A DNA stretch of 64,000 nt from positions 558,001 to 622,000 of the forward strand of contig CP144143.1 in assembly GCA_028485475.2 (NCBI GenBank). The letters are read 5' to 3'. Below the pieces are notes generated by a model. The model was not told the origin of the DNA, made no database searches, and saw only the letters and a list, made by a program, of their open reading frames with translations. Positions within the stretch are counted from its first letter, which is position 1. Each line of letters begins with the position of its first letter. The translations under genes and the position numbers were made by a program. Positions 24,137 to 33,299 of the stretch are shown here, piece after piece. This DNA comes from Chitinophagaceae bacterium C216. GTDB lineage: Bacteria; Bacteroidota; Bacteroidia; Chitinophagales; Chitinophagaceae.

Positions 24137-26047
24137 ATGAAAAAAGTATGGATTACACTGATTGGATGTATTTTATTCAAAGGGCTTTATGCACAGGAAC
24201 AAACACTAGACCCGGTTACCATTACCTCTTCTCTTATTGAAAAAAGAAGTTCGGAAACCGGACGCAACATCACTATCCTCTCTGGAGAAAGTATAGCTTC
24301 TTTGCCAGTACATTCACTTGATGAACTGTTGCGATATCTACCTGGTATAGAAGTACAATCGCGCGGTCCACAAGGTGCACAAAGCGATATCAGCCTTCGC
24401 GGAGGAACCTTTCAGCAGATATTAATTATTTTAGACGGACTTCGTATCAATGATCCCAATACAGGACATTTTACCGCATACATTCCCATTACTCCGGCAC
24501 AAATTGAACGCATCGAGGTATTAAAAGGCGCTTCTGCTGCAGTATATGGTGCAGATGCCGTAGGAGGCGTCATTAATATCATTACCAAAACAGCTCAATC
24601 TGCATCTAATGCTAATGCACAGGCAATACACGCACGTGTGGGCGCAGGTGCTCATCATCTTGTGAACACCAATGTGGGAGGCTTTTACAAAAAGGACCGT
24701 CTGATTATTGACGCTGGTGTTTTATCTAATCATTCCACAGGCGTTCCTCAAAGAGGTATCAACGGATTTTTTCATAATACATCTGCCTCAGCAGGTATTG
24801 GTTATCAGTTGAATGATTATTGGCGTCTTTCGGCAAGAACAGCACTAGACCGTCGCCACTTTGCTGCACAAAACTTTTATACCACTTTTGCTTCTGACAC
24901 TGCAACAGAGCGTGTAATCAGCTGGTGGCATCAATTACAGGCTCATTACAAAAAAAATCGTTCAGAATTGAGCTTAAACGTAGGATACAAAAAACTGGAC
25001 GACACTTACGCCTACAATAGTGCCGCATCTCCCAATCAAAATACTTCCAAATTACTGCAAGCCTTATTACTGTATCAGCAGAAATTAGGAGAAAACACTT
25101 CTCTGGTTACAGGATTTAATTTTCAGAATAAATCCATCATTTCCAACGATAGAGGTGATCATTCTTTGAATACCGCTGCTCCGTTCGCAGGCCTCATTCA
25201 AAAAATAGGTCCGCAATTTAATTTGATGCCATCTTTGCGGATAGAATGGATTGGTAGCCATAACGCAGAAATACTTCCCCAGTTAAATGCTTCTTATCAT
25301 ATTCAAAACTTACAGCTTAGAGCCAGTGGAGGTCGTACTATTCGTGATGCAGACTTTACAGAACGATATAGCAACTACAATAAACCTCTTGTGACCAGTG
25401 GTAGCATTGGTAATCCAGGGCTAATACCCGAAACCGCTTGGACTTATGAAGCAGGATTTGATTGGTTTTTTAATTCGCGCCTGAAATTATCCACCACCTT
25501 TTTTCAACGCTTTCATAGCAAGCTGATTGATTGGGTAAACACCACTTACGAAGATATGCCTAGAAAAGACAATTTGGATCCTTCGGGCATGTATGCACTT
25601 GCAAAAAATATTGCAGAAGTGAATACATCCGGTTTTGAGACAGATATCCGATATCTGGAGCAGTTTGCAGAAAATCATCACCTCACATTGAATGCAGGCA
25701 TGGTATGGTTGTATAGCAAAAGCACCGAAAGCGCCCCATCCTTTTATATTTCTTCCCATGCGAAGTTCTTGGGCAATTTCAATGCAGTATACACGGTGGG
25801 CAATCTTACACTTAGTTTCACAGGATTATATAAAAACCGCAACCCGCAAGAGGCGGCTGGTATTAATGCCTATGTAAATAAAGACTATTTTGTACTGAAC
25901 GGAAGCATTTTATACCATATCCTGCCGAGAAAGCTGGGTATTTTCTTCCAAGCAGATAATATCTTTAATCGTCAATATAGTGATCTTCTAGGGAGTGTAA
26001 TGCCCGGAAGGTGGTTACAGGGAGGTATTCAATGCTCGTTGAAATAA
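24137..26047 (+). CDS. TonB-dependent receptor, BtuB/FepA-like
   Basis: A 636-aa receptor starting MKKVWITLIGCILFKGLYAQ (signal peptide). The TonB-box region is QTLDPVTITSS; the plug has LDELLRYLPGIEVQSRG, DISLRGGTFQQILIILDGLRINDPNTGH and the LKGASAAVYGADAVGGVINIITK block. The barrel ends NRQYSDLLGSVMPGRWLQGGIQ. Length and plug resemble BtuB-type cobalamin and siderophore receptors and lack the SusC N-terminal domain. Ligand is not certain: no riboswitch, ABC transporter or BtuG-like gene is adjacent. It sits behind a leader ORF and terminator, suggesting attenuation control. Confidence 0.9.
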   Translation: MKKVWITLIGCILFKGLYAQEQTLDPVTITSSLIEKRSSETGRNITILSGESIASLPVHSLDELLRYLPGIEVQSRGPQGAQSDISLRGGTFQQILIILDGLRINDPNTGHFTAYIPITPAQIERIEVLKGASAAVYGADAVGGVINIITKTAQSASNANAQAIHARVGAGAHHLVNTNVGGFYKKDRLIIDAGVLSNHSTGVPQRGINGFFHNTSASAGIGYQLNDYWRLSARTALDRRHFAAQNFYTTFASDTATERVISWWHQLQAHYKKNRSELSLNVGYKKLDDTYAYNSAASPNQNTSKLLQALLLYQQKLGENTSLVTGFNFQNKSIISNDRGDHSLNTAAPFAGLIQKIGPQFNLMPSLRIEWIGSHNAEILPQLNASYHIQNLQLRASGGRTIRDADFTERYSNYNKPLVTSGSIGNPGLIPETAWTYEAGFDWFFNSRLKLSTTFFQRFHSKLIDWVNTTYEDMPRKDNLDPSGMYALAKNIAEVNTSGFETDIRYLEQFAENHHLTLNAGMVWLYSKSTESAPSFYISSHAKFLGNFNAVYTVGNLTLSFTGLYKNRNPQEAAGINAYVNKDYFVLNGSILYHILPRKLGIFFQADNIFNRQYSDLLGSVMPGRWLQGGIQCSLK

Positions 26048-26141
26048 TAGCAGATTATCGAGGTTTAATTTTTATGATTTAGCGGCATTAACCTAATTTT
26101 AACCGAAATAAAAATATATTTGCGCGAATCTTAATAATATT

Positions 26142-26915
26142 ATGAAGAAAATTCTATTTGCTACCCTCTCATTATTGATAACAGCCTGTCTGTTTGCGCA
26201 AGATGAAACTGCACAGTCTGTTCAGTTGAGAGATACAACCGAAAAGACAACTCTTGAAGTAAACAAGCCTGCAAAAAAACCAAAGAAAAAATACAATCTT
26301 AGCAACCGAGCCAGCGATCACTTTATGGTTCAGTTGGGATATACCAATTGGGCAAATACCCCTGATAGTATTCCTACAAGAGGTTTTTCCCGCAGTGTGA
26401 ATGTTTATTTCATGTTTGACTTCCCGTTCAAATCTTCTCCCAAACTAAGTGCAGCCATTGGGTTAGGTGTTGGTTCGGATCATGTTTTCCTGGATGATGT
26501 TTTTGCAGACGTAAAAGGAAGAACAAGCACCATGAGATTTTTAGATACCGCCAATGTAAGTATTAAGAAAACTAAGGTGGTAACTACTTATCTGGAAGTT
26601 CCTCTCGAACTTCGTTATACGGCAAATCCCGAAAACACAGATAAAAGTTTTAAGGCAGCCGTAGGTGTAAAAGTGGGTACGATGTTAAGAGGGGGTACAC
26701 GCAGTCGTATTACCACCCCGACATCCTATCCCAACTACCTCCTGAAAGAGGCTAACAAACAATACTTCAACACAACTCGTATTGTAGGAACTGCTCGTGT
26801 GGGATACGGACATCTCAGCTTATTTGGTACTTATCAGCTGACCTCTGTGCTCAAAACTGGAGCAGGACCGCAGTTGCGCCCCTATACGATTGGTATAACG
26901 TTTAGTGGCTTATAA
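26142..26915 (+). CDS. outer-membrane beta-barrel protein, PorT-like family
   Basis: A 257-aa protein with a signal peptide (MKKILFATLSLLITACLFAQ), a short charged linker rich in Lys and Pro, then alternating strands typical of a small eight-stranded barrel (DHFMVQLGYTNW, SVNVYFMFDFPF, AIGLGVGSDHVFL, VPLELRYTANP, VGYGHLSLFGTYQLT) ending in TIGITFSGL. The family is abundant in Bacteroidota with no uniform function. A -7-like box is not evident. It ends before a bidirectional terminator. Confidence 0.85.
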   Translation: MKKILFATLSLLITACLFAQDETAQSVQLRDTTEKTTLEVNKPAKKPKKKYNLSNRASDHFMVQLGYTNWANTPDSIPTRGFSRSVNVYFMFDFPFKSSPKLSAAIGLGVGSDHVFLDDVFADVKGRTSTMRFLDTANVSIKKTKVVTTYLEVPLELRYTANPENTDKSFKAAVGVKVGTMLRGGTRSRITTPTSYPNYLLKEANKQYFNTTRIVGTARVGYGHLSLFGTYQLTSVLKTGAGPQLRPYTIGITFSGL

Positions 26916-26932
26916 AAGAGCTTTTCATAAGC

Positions 26933-26958
26933 AAAAAGCGGCCGAATGGCCGCTTTTT
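26933..26958. terminator. bidirectional terminator between the barrel gene and the SDR gene
   Basis: AAAAAGCGGCC (26933-26943), GAAT loop, GGCCGCTTTTT (26948-26958). T runs face both ways; the right end touches the stop codon of the minus-strand gene. Confidence 0.92.
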
Positions 26959-27956
26959 TATTTCGCTTGCATATACATTTTACACGCTCTTTTTATGGTT
27001 TCCTCCAAAGGACGATAACTGAAACCGGGCAGCGCTTTTAATAGTTTCTCATTGCTAAATCTTGTGAAGCTGTTGGCAACCTTTGCACTTTCTTTTGTTA
27101 GTAATGGTTTTTTTCCGGTAACTATTGATTTTACCTTTTCCAGTCTCCACGCCAGACCAGCTAGAAAAGGAGTTGCCTCTTTCGATGGTCGTTTTTTCCC
27201 GAAGCAATCAGCCATTGTGTCAAACAATTTTCTAAATGGCCAATTGTCATTACATATAATAAACCGTTCGTCCGTAATATCACTCTCCATTAAAGCTACA
27301 GTGGCCCGGGCTACGTCTTCTACATCCGCAAAGCCATTCACACCTCTGCTATACCATTTAAATTCGTTGTAGGCGCTTTTGAAAAGGCCACAGCTGCCTT
27401 GATTCCAATCACCATATCCCAATACAGTAGCCGGATTTAAGATCACTCCTTGCAATCCTTCGGAAAACCCTCGCCATACTTCCAGTTCTGCATAAAACTT
27501 ACTTATGGCATAGTGCGTGTTGGCCTTATTATTTTCCCATTTGGCGGATTCATCTACTACGGTACCAGTTATTTTGCGCCCGATAGCAGCAACAGAACTG
27601 ATGTATACAAAGCGCTGCACTTGCTGCTCCAGCGCAACATTTACCACATTCTTTGTACCTTCTACATTCACTCGATACATTTGGGAACGATCAGAGTGGT
27701 GAAACGAAACAATCGCTGCACAATGGATTACGGTATCGACACCCTCCATCGCATCTGCTAAAGAAATCACATCCAGAATATCACCCTCTACCCACTCTAC
27801 TTTGCGGAGAACTTCGGCATCTATAAAAAAAGGTAGTCGAGACGACGAACGCTTTATCGCTCGAACGTTATAGCCTTGTTGAACCAATTCTTTAAGAATA
27901 TAGGCTCCCAAAAAACCGGTTCCTCCGGTTACTAATATTTTAGATGCCTGACTTAT
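26958..27956 (-). CDS. NAD(P)-dependent epimerase/dehydratase (extended SDR), non-canonical start codon
   Basis: An extended short-chain dehydrogenase. The Rossmann loop ILVTGGTGFLGAYILKEL, acidic/basic beta2 end NVRAIKRSS, and catalytic HYAISKFYAELEV (YxxxK) are present, with VDTVIHCAAIVSFH and the downstream NPATVLGYGDW block typical of dihydroflavonol-reductase/3-beta-HSD-like members. The first ATG/GTG/TTG is the TTG at 27911, inside the GxxGxxG loop, and starting there would destroy NAD binding. The frame is open back to 27986; possible starts are ATA (27956, chosen) or ATT (27980). Either a rare start codon or a base error is required. Substrate unknown. Confidence 0.85.
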   Translation of the reverse strand: MSQASKILVTGGTGFLGAYILKELVQQGYNVRAIKRSSSRLPFFIDAEVLRKVEWVEGDILDVISLADAMEGVDTVIHCAAIVSFHHSDRSQMYRVNVEGTKNVVNVALEQQVQRFVYISSVAAIGRKITGTVVDESAKWENNKANTHYAISKFYAELEVWRGFSEGLQGVILNPATVLGYGDWNQGSCGLFKSAYNEFKWYSRGVNGFADVEDVARATVALMESDITDERFIICNDNWPFRKLFDTMADCFGKKRPSKEATPFLAGLAWRLEKVKSIVTGKKPLLTKESAKVANSFTRFSNEKLLKALPGFSYRPLEETIKRACKMYMQAK

Positions 27957-27999
27957 ATCCGTATGATTTTGCGCGAAAATAGCGATTTAAGAAGATTGA

Positions 28000-28042
28000 T
28001 AAGCTGCATCTTTACAGGCGCTCGTTGTCTCGATGCAGCTTA
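28000..28042. repeat. 11-bp inverted repeat between the PQQ dehydrogenase and SDR genes
   Basis: TAAGCTGCATC (28000-28010) and GATGCAGCTTA (28032-28042) are perfect arms around a 21-nt loop. No T run follows on either strand, so it is not a classical terminator. It lies downstream of the PQQ dehydrogenase gene and about 45 bp upstream of the SDR start. Confidence 0.6.
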
Positions 28043-28069
28043 TGTGGATGCTAACAGTAGGATGTGTAG

Positions 28070-29317
28070 TTATTTCTTGCCGATGCGATAAAGACGACCA
28101 TGTGCTCCATCACATACAGCATACAAGGCTCCGTCTTTTCCTTGCTGAACATCTCTGAAACGTTGTTGCTGGCCGGTGAGTAATCTTTCTTCTCCTACTA
28201 CTTTATTATCTCGGATATCCAGTCGCAGAATATGAGAGCCACTCAAACAACCGATAAACAAGTTGTTCTTCCACTCCGGTATCAGATCGCCGCTATAGAA
28301 GGTCATACCGCTGGGCGATACCACCGGATCCCAGTAATATACAGGCTGTTCCATTCCTTCTTTTTGCGTAAGCCCGTTATTTATAGCCTCTCCAGAGTAC
28401 TCAATACCATAAGTAATGGTAGGCCATCCGTAATTCTTGCCCGGCTCAATGCGATTAATTTCATCGCCACCTCGGGGACCAAATTCACAGTTCCATAAAT
28501 CGCCCGTTACAGGATGTATGGCCAAGCCTTGAACATTACGATGACCATAGCTGTAGTTTTCGGGCATGGCATTGGGTGTATTGATAAAAGGATTGTCTGC
28601 TACAGGCTTACCCTCTTTCGTGATACGTACAATTTTGCCCAACCCTGTGCTCAAATCCTGCGCTTTAGGTCTTGTTTTCAGATCGGATCTTTCACCGGTA
28701 CTAACAAAGAGATTGCCGTCCTTATCAAACAATATTCTGCCGCCATAATGTAAAGTACCTGCAAAAGCCGGTGTAGCACGATAAATCACTACAGGGTTCT
28801 CTATTGTTTTTTCATCATCAGATAAACGACCCTTGGCTACCGCCGTAAGAGTTCCGCCATCAATATCTTCCGAAAAACACCAATACACCATGCGGTTGTT
28901 ACTAAAATCAGGATCGATGGTCAATCCCAGCAAACCTCCCTGTCCGTTTGAATTTACAGGTGGTAATCCTACAATAGGAGCAGAAAGTTCTCCTTTAGTT
29001 GTAGCAATACGCATGGTACCGCCATTTTCTGTAATAAGTAATCTTCCGTCGGGCAATACCGCAATACCCCAAGGATTTACCAGATCTTCTGTTAAAATCT
29101 GTATATCCAACTCAGTGGTTGTTTTCATGCCGGGAGCTCGAGTTTGTCCTTCGAAGGCCGGTTTATAATCTGTATTAGGCGGATTGGTTTCCACAGGAGG
29201 TAAATTGGGTAATTCCGCATCAGGCTTCGTTTGATCAGCCGAAGATTTGCCATTACAAGCGTAGAGACTGCCCATTAGCGCTGTGGCAGGCAGTATATAT
29301 TTCAATGTAAGACGCAT
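28070..29317 (-). CDS. PQQ-dependent sugar dehydrogenase (GSDH) lipoprotein
   Basis: A 415-aa lipoprotein: lipobox GSLYAC, Cys21. It has the six-bladed propeller of soluble glucose/aldose sugar dehydrogenases: NPWGIAVLPDGRLLITENGG, GGLLGLTIDPDFSNN, HYGGRILFDKDGNLFVSTGER, YSYGHRNVQGLAIHP (catalytic His-Arg region), GGDEINRIEPGKNYGWP and SPSGMTFYSGD. It would oxidise a sugar or aldose in the periplasm if PQQ is available; no pqq biosynthesis genes are in the window. It stands alone on the minus strand. Confidence 0.92.
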   Translation of the reverse strand: MRLTLKYILPATALMGSLYACNGKSSADQTKPDAELPNLPPVETNPPNTDYKPAFEGQTRAPGMKTTTELDIQILTEDLVNPWGIAVLPDGRLLITENGGTMRIATTKGELSAPIVGLPPVNSNGQGGLLGLTIDPDFSNNRMVYWCFSEDIDGGTLTAVAKGRLSDDEKTIENPVVIYRATPAFAGTLHYGGRILFDKDGNLFVSTGERSDLKTRPKAQDLSTGLGKIVRITKEGKPVADNPFINTPNAMPENYSYGHRNVQGLAIHPVTGDLWNCEFGPRGGDEINRIEPGKNYGWPTITYGIEYSGEAINNGLTQKEGMEQPVYYWDPVVSPSGMTFYSGDLIPEWKNNLFIGCLSGSHILRLDIRDNKVVGEERLLTGQQQRFRDVQQGKDGALYAVCDGAHGRLYRIGKK

Positions 29318-29539
29318 AAAAAAAATTTAAGCAATAATTAATAAAATGAACAGAGAACAATCTGTTTTATCATTCGTTAATATGTTCAGAATGTGGCAAT
29401 ATACGAATAACCGGGCAAGACGATGCTTGTTGTCTTACAAAAATAAAAAAAGCACAGCCTATCCTTTATTTTACGAATTTTGCAGCACCTTTTTATTCTA
29501 TGTTGTCAAAACATTGGATAAAATTAAATCATAATAAAA

Positions 29540-30358
29540 TTGAGCAAAAGAGGACTATACGCAGTTTTATTGGCTTCTTTATTACCGTTGGTTTGTTACT
29601 TTATCGTCAAACATTATAGCAGCGAATCGCTATCCATGCCTCGTTACTATATGCCCGATAGTACGGTAACCCGCCTAGAAAACGGAAAACTAATTGAAGA
29701 TACCATCTGGCACAAAATACCAGACTTTACGCTTACGAATCAACTGGGGAAAGAAGTAAAATTGAGCGATTATGAAGGTAAAGTAATTATCGCAGACTTC
29801 TTTTTTACACACTGCCCTACTATTTGTCCCAAACTTACCTCCAACATGAAGGAGTTAGCATCTGCTATTACCAATGCTTCAAGAGTGGGCGATAAAACCA
29901 ATTATAACATCCGTTTTTTATCTTTCTCCGTTGATCCAGAAAGAGATTCGGTACCCCAATTGAAAAAATGGGCAGATCGTTTTCAAGTAAATCCCGAGCA
30001 ATGGGATTTACTCACCGGCGATAAACAAATTATCTACGACCTTGCGCTTAATGATTTCAAACTGGGTATAGTAGATGGCAAGGGCGTTGATACCGCTTTC
30101 ATCCATACCGATCATTTTGTACTCATCGACGGCAATCGTCATATTCGGGGTTATTATCATGGTTTGGAAGAAAAAGACCTGAAACGCTTATCCCGCGATG
30201 CAGTATTACTTACACTTGAGAAAGATAGTAATAAAAAGAGTGGTCTTCCTGTAAAATCATTAGCTATCTTTTTTGTTATAGCAGCTGTTGCAGTAGGCCT
30301 ATTTATGATATTATTTAAAAACAAGAGTAATGCTAACTCCTACTTGGAAAAAAAATGA
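29540..30358 (+). CDS. SCO1/SenC-family copper chaperone for cytochrome oxidase
   Basis: A 272-aa protein read from a TTG at 29540 (no ATG is available before the conserved part). An N-terminal membrane anchor (LYAVLLASLLPLVCYFIV) is followed by a thioredoxin fold with the Cu-binding motif FFFTHCPTICP (CxxxC near residue 95) and the late His in FIHTDHFVLID. A second membrane helix near the C-terminus (SLAIFFVIAAVAVGLFMILF) is unusual but seen in Bacteroidota. It delivers copper to the CuA site of oxidase. The DUF420 gene begins inside its 3' end. Confidence 0.9.
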   Translation: MSKRGLYAVLLASLLPLVCYFIVKHYSSESLSMPRYYMPDSTVTRLENGKLIEDTIWHKIPDFTLTNQLGKEVKLSDYEGKVIIADFFFTHCPTICPKLTSNMKELASAITNASRVGDKTNYNIRFLSFSVDPERDSVPQLKKWADRFQVNPEQWDLLTGDKQIIYDLALNDFKLGIVDGKGVDTAFIHTDHFVLIDGNRHIRGYYHGLEEKDLKRLSRDAVLLTLEKDSNKKSGLPVKSLAIFFVIAAVAVGLFMILFKNKSNANSYLEKK

Positions 30359-30872
30359 TACAAAAGCCAATTGGCTTATTATAAGTTTTTCGATAATTGT
30401 GTTTCTGGTGGTTGCTGCTTTAGGTCGTGTTCAGCTTAATGTAAATGTAGGTTTTGATGTTCACATCTTTGCACAAATTAACGCTGTCATCAATTCTGCG
30501 GTGACTATCCTACTTATTGCCGCATTAATTGCCGTTAAAAAAAGAAATTATGCCTTACACAAAAAAATTATGATGTGGGCGATGGTATTGTCCATCTTGT
30601 TTTTGGTAAGCTATATTTGTCATCACCTGCTAGCCGGCGACACTAAATTTGGAGGTACCGGAGCCATAAAAACATTCTATTACATCATTCTTTTCACACA
30701 TATTCCTTTAGCCGGAATTATTCTTCCATTTATTTTATATACAGCTTATCGTGGGCTTATAGGAGAATATCCACGCCATAAAAAAATCGCACGTATTACT
30801 TGGCCTCTGTGGTTGTATGTAGCCATTACCGGAGTATTGGTATACATCTTGATTAGTCCTTATTATACATAA
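30330..30872 (+). CDS. DUF420 membrane protein
   Basis: A 180-aa protein with five predicted helices and His residues in the helices (VGFDVHIFAQINAVINS, YALHKKIMMWAM, ICHHLLAG, THIPLAGIILPF), the DUF420 pattern. This family is found beside oxidase assembly genes and is thought to aid haem-copper oxidase biogenesis (CtaM-like). It overlaps the SCO gene by 29 bp, confirming functional pairing. The oxidase subunits themselves are not in the window. Confidence 0.9.
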   Translation: MLTPTWKKNDTKANWLIISFSIIVFLVVAALGRVQLNVNVGFDVHIFAQINAVINSAVTILLIAALIAVKKRNYALHKKIMMWAMVLSILFLVSYICHHLLAGDTKFGGTGAIKTFYYIILFTHIPLAGIILPFILYTAYRGLIGEYPRHKKIARITWPLWLYVAITGVLVYILISPYYT

Positions 30873-30973
30873 TGCTCAGACCTTCGTTTGAAGTGCTATA
30901 AATATTTAAAGAAGATATAGGGATTATAACATCTTCTATTATCTTCGTTTTCGATACCAAATAATAAACACCG

Positions 30974-32278
30974 ATGAGCGTTTTTGAAGTAAATGGAGGA
31001 AATCGACTGAAAGGAACCATTGTTCCTCAGGGTGCAAAAAACGAGGCATTGCAGATTATTAGTGCAGTACTGCTCACTCCGGAGGAAGTAACGATTCATA
31101 ACATCCCCGATATACTGGACGTGAACCTGCTGATAGAACTGCTTTCCGATATGAACGTGAAAGTAAATCGTGTAAACAGAAGCACCTGTAAATTCCAGGC
31201 TGATGAAGTAAACATCGATTATCTACATAGTCCCGAATTCAAAAAGAAAAGCGGACGATTACGCGGTAGTGTTATGCTGGCTGGCGCACTGCTGGCACGT
31301 TATAAAAAAGCATTTATCCCCAAACCAGGTGGTGATAAAATCGGCCGTAGAAGATTGGACACACATGTCATCGGATTTCAGAAACTGGGTACACAGTTCA
31401 ACTATAATGCTGAGGACGGCTTCTTTCATCTTACCGCCGATGAACTAAAGGGAACCTACATGTTATTAGACGAACCTTCGGTAACAGGAACTGCCAATAT
31501 TGTTATGGCAGCTACTATGGCCAAGGGTACTACTACTATTTACAATGCTGCTTGCGAACCTTATGTACAACAGCTATGCAAAATGTTGAACCGCATGGGT
31601 GCTAAAATCAGCGGTATTGGCAGTAACCTACTTACTATTGAAGGCGTCGATTATCTTCATGGTACCGAGCACACCATGCTTCCCGACATGATTGAAGTGG
31701 GTTCTTTCATTGGCCTGGCCGCAATGACGCAAAGCGAAATCACTATCAAAAATGCGAGCATTAACGATTTAGGTATCATTCCCGAAAAATTCCGTCAACT
31801 GGGTATTGAAATGGAGTTTAGAGGAGATGATATTTACATTCCCTCTCAGGAGCTATATACCATTCAGCGCCACCTCGATGGCAGTGTACTTACCATTTAC
31901 GATCATCCTTGGCCGGGCTTTACACCAGATCTTCTAAGCATTGTACTCGTAACAGCCATTCAAGCACGAGGCAGTGTACTTATCCATCAAAAAATGTTTG
32001 AAAGCCGCCTGTTTTTTGTAGATAAGCTAATAGAAATGGGGGCACAAATCATTCTTTGCGACCCGCATCGTGCTGTTGTTATCGGACTGGAACGCGAAAC
32101 ACAGCTCAGAGGCATTACCATGAGTAGCCCCGACATCAGAGCGGGTGTGGCTTTGCTGATTGCCGCATTAAGCGCCGAAGGCAAAAGCACTATTCAGAAT
32201 ATTGAACAAATTGATCGCGGGTACCAATATATTGACACCAGATTACAAGCTTTAGGAGCGGATATTAAGAGGATATAA
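30974..32278 (+). CDS. murA: UDP-N-acetylglucosamine 1-carboxyvinyltransferase, Asp-type
   Basis: A 434-aa EPSP-synthase-fold enzyme for the first committed step of peptidoglycan synthesis. It shows VPQGAKNEALQIISA at the N-terminus (the KN pair binds substrate), GRLRGSVMLAGALLAR, SVTGTANIVMAATMAKG and the C-terminal RGYQYIDTRLQALGADI. In the active loop PGGDKIGRRRLDTH, Asp121 stands where E. coli MurA has Cys115. Asp variants are active and resist fosfomycin in other bacteria. It follows the DUF420 gene after 100 bp and precedes the bestrophin gene by 38 bp. Confidence 0.95.
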   Translation: MSVFEVNGGNRLKGTIVPQGAKNEALQIISAVLLTPEEVTIHNIPDILDVNLLIELLSDMNVKVNRVNRSTCKFQADEVNIDYLHSPEFKKKSGRLRGSVMLAGALLARYKKAFIPKPGGDKIGRRRLDTHVIGFQKLGTQFNYNAEDGFFHLTADELKGTYMLLDEPSVTGTANIVMAATMAKGTTTIYNAACEPYVQQLCKMLNRMGAKISGIGSNLLTIEGVDYLHGTEHTMLPDMIEVGSFIGLAAMTQSEITIKNASINDLGIIPEKFRQLGIEMEFRGDDIYIPSQELYTIQRHLDGSVLTIYDHPWPGFTPDLLSIVLVTAIQARGSVLIHQKMFESRLFFVDKLIEMGAQIILCDPHRAVVIGLERETQLRGITMSSPDIRAGVALLIAALSAEGKSTIQNIEQIDRGYQYIDTRLQALGADIKRI

Positions 32279-32316
32279 AAACAAAGCAGGTATTATTAAT
32301 ACAAATCCATTTTTAC

Positions 32317-33210
32317 ATGCGTTACTACAATACCAAGGACTGGCTACATACTTTGTTCAGAGTAACCAGAGCCGATGTATTGCGAAAACTATGGTGGATC
32401 CTGCTTGTAATAGCCATTTATTCTTTTTTCATTGCGTACTTGGAGCTGGAGTATTGGAAACTGTCGGAGTTAGATAAAAGTGTGCTGAAAAATATTCCCA
32501 TCATGCATTCGTTGCTGGGCTTCGCTATTTCGCTAGTGCTGGTATTTAGAACGAATACCGCGTATGACCGCTGGTGGGAAGGCCGAAAACTGTGGGGTGC
32601 ATTGATGAACAATTCCCGGAATCTAGCGCTGAAACTATCCGTTGTATTAAAAGAAGATGAAAAAGAAGAAAGAACATTATTCAAAACACTCATCCCGGGA
32701 TATGCATTAGCATTGCATCAACATCTGCAGAAAGAACGTACCCGCATAATGCTCTTTGATGAAGATGCACAAACTCGAAAGGTTATCCAATCTATCGATA
32801 CAGAGAAACATGTTCCCAATCAGGTAGCAGGTTTAATTTATGAGAATGTAAAAAAGCTGTATCGAGATGGAAAGATCAGCGGCGAAGTATTATTGTTTTT
32901 AAACAATGAATTGCAATCGTTTACCGACATCTGTGGTGCTTGCGAGCGCATTAAAAATACACCCATTCCGTCCTCATACGGAGTGTTTATTAAAAGGTTT
33001 ATTCTAATCTATCTGCTTACATTGCCTTGGGGTTATGTATTTCAGTTGGGCTACTGGGTAATTCCGGTGGTGGTAGTGATTGCTTATGTGATGACCAGCC
33101 TCGAGCTGATTGCCGAAGAAATTGAAGACCCATTTGGCAATGACGAAAACGATCTACCCACCTATAAGATGTCTGAAAATATCCGCAAAAGTGTGGAAGA
33201 GATTTTATAA
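32317..33210 (+). CDS. bestrophin-family (UPF0187) chloride channel-like protein
   Basis: A 297-aa membrane protein. The family traits are an N-terminal helix, LLGFAISLVLVFRTNTAYDRWWEGRKLWGAL (the RTN-AYDRWWEGR core) near residues 65-95, a long soluble middle, and the C-terminal helices with ELIAEEIEDPFGNDENDLP. Bacterial members form pentameric anion or cation channels. It is 38 bp after murA and may be co-transcribed with it; no clear link in function. Confidence 0.93.
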   Translation: MRYYNTKDWLHTLFRVTRADVLRKLWWILLVIAIYSFFIAYLELEYWKLSELDKSVLKNIPIMHSLLGFAISLVLVFRTNTAYDRWWEGRKLWGALMNNSRNLALKLSVVLKEDEKEERTLFKTLIPGYALALHQHLQKERTRIMLFDEDAQTRKVIQSIDTEKHVPNQVAGLIYENVKKLYRDGKISGEVLLFLNNELQSFTDICGACERIKNTPIPSSYGVFIKRFILIYLLTLPWGYVFQLGYWVIPVVVVIAYVMTSLELIAEEIEDPFGNDENDLPTYKMSENIRKSVEEIL

Positions 33211-33299
33211 TCAATTTCAAAAACCGGGTAACGACTTGTTTTCAGAAAAACCCATTATTCAAATTTTTTACTCCGGGTGCAAATACCGTAATTTGTGCT

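Noticed and set aside
29346-29534. 62-codon plus-strand frame before the SCO gene
   Set aside because: No motif, odd composition and no clear promoter; it looks like chance.
30910-30940. GAAGAT/ATCTTC hairpin before murA
   Set aside because: Only 6 bp with a long loop and no T run.
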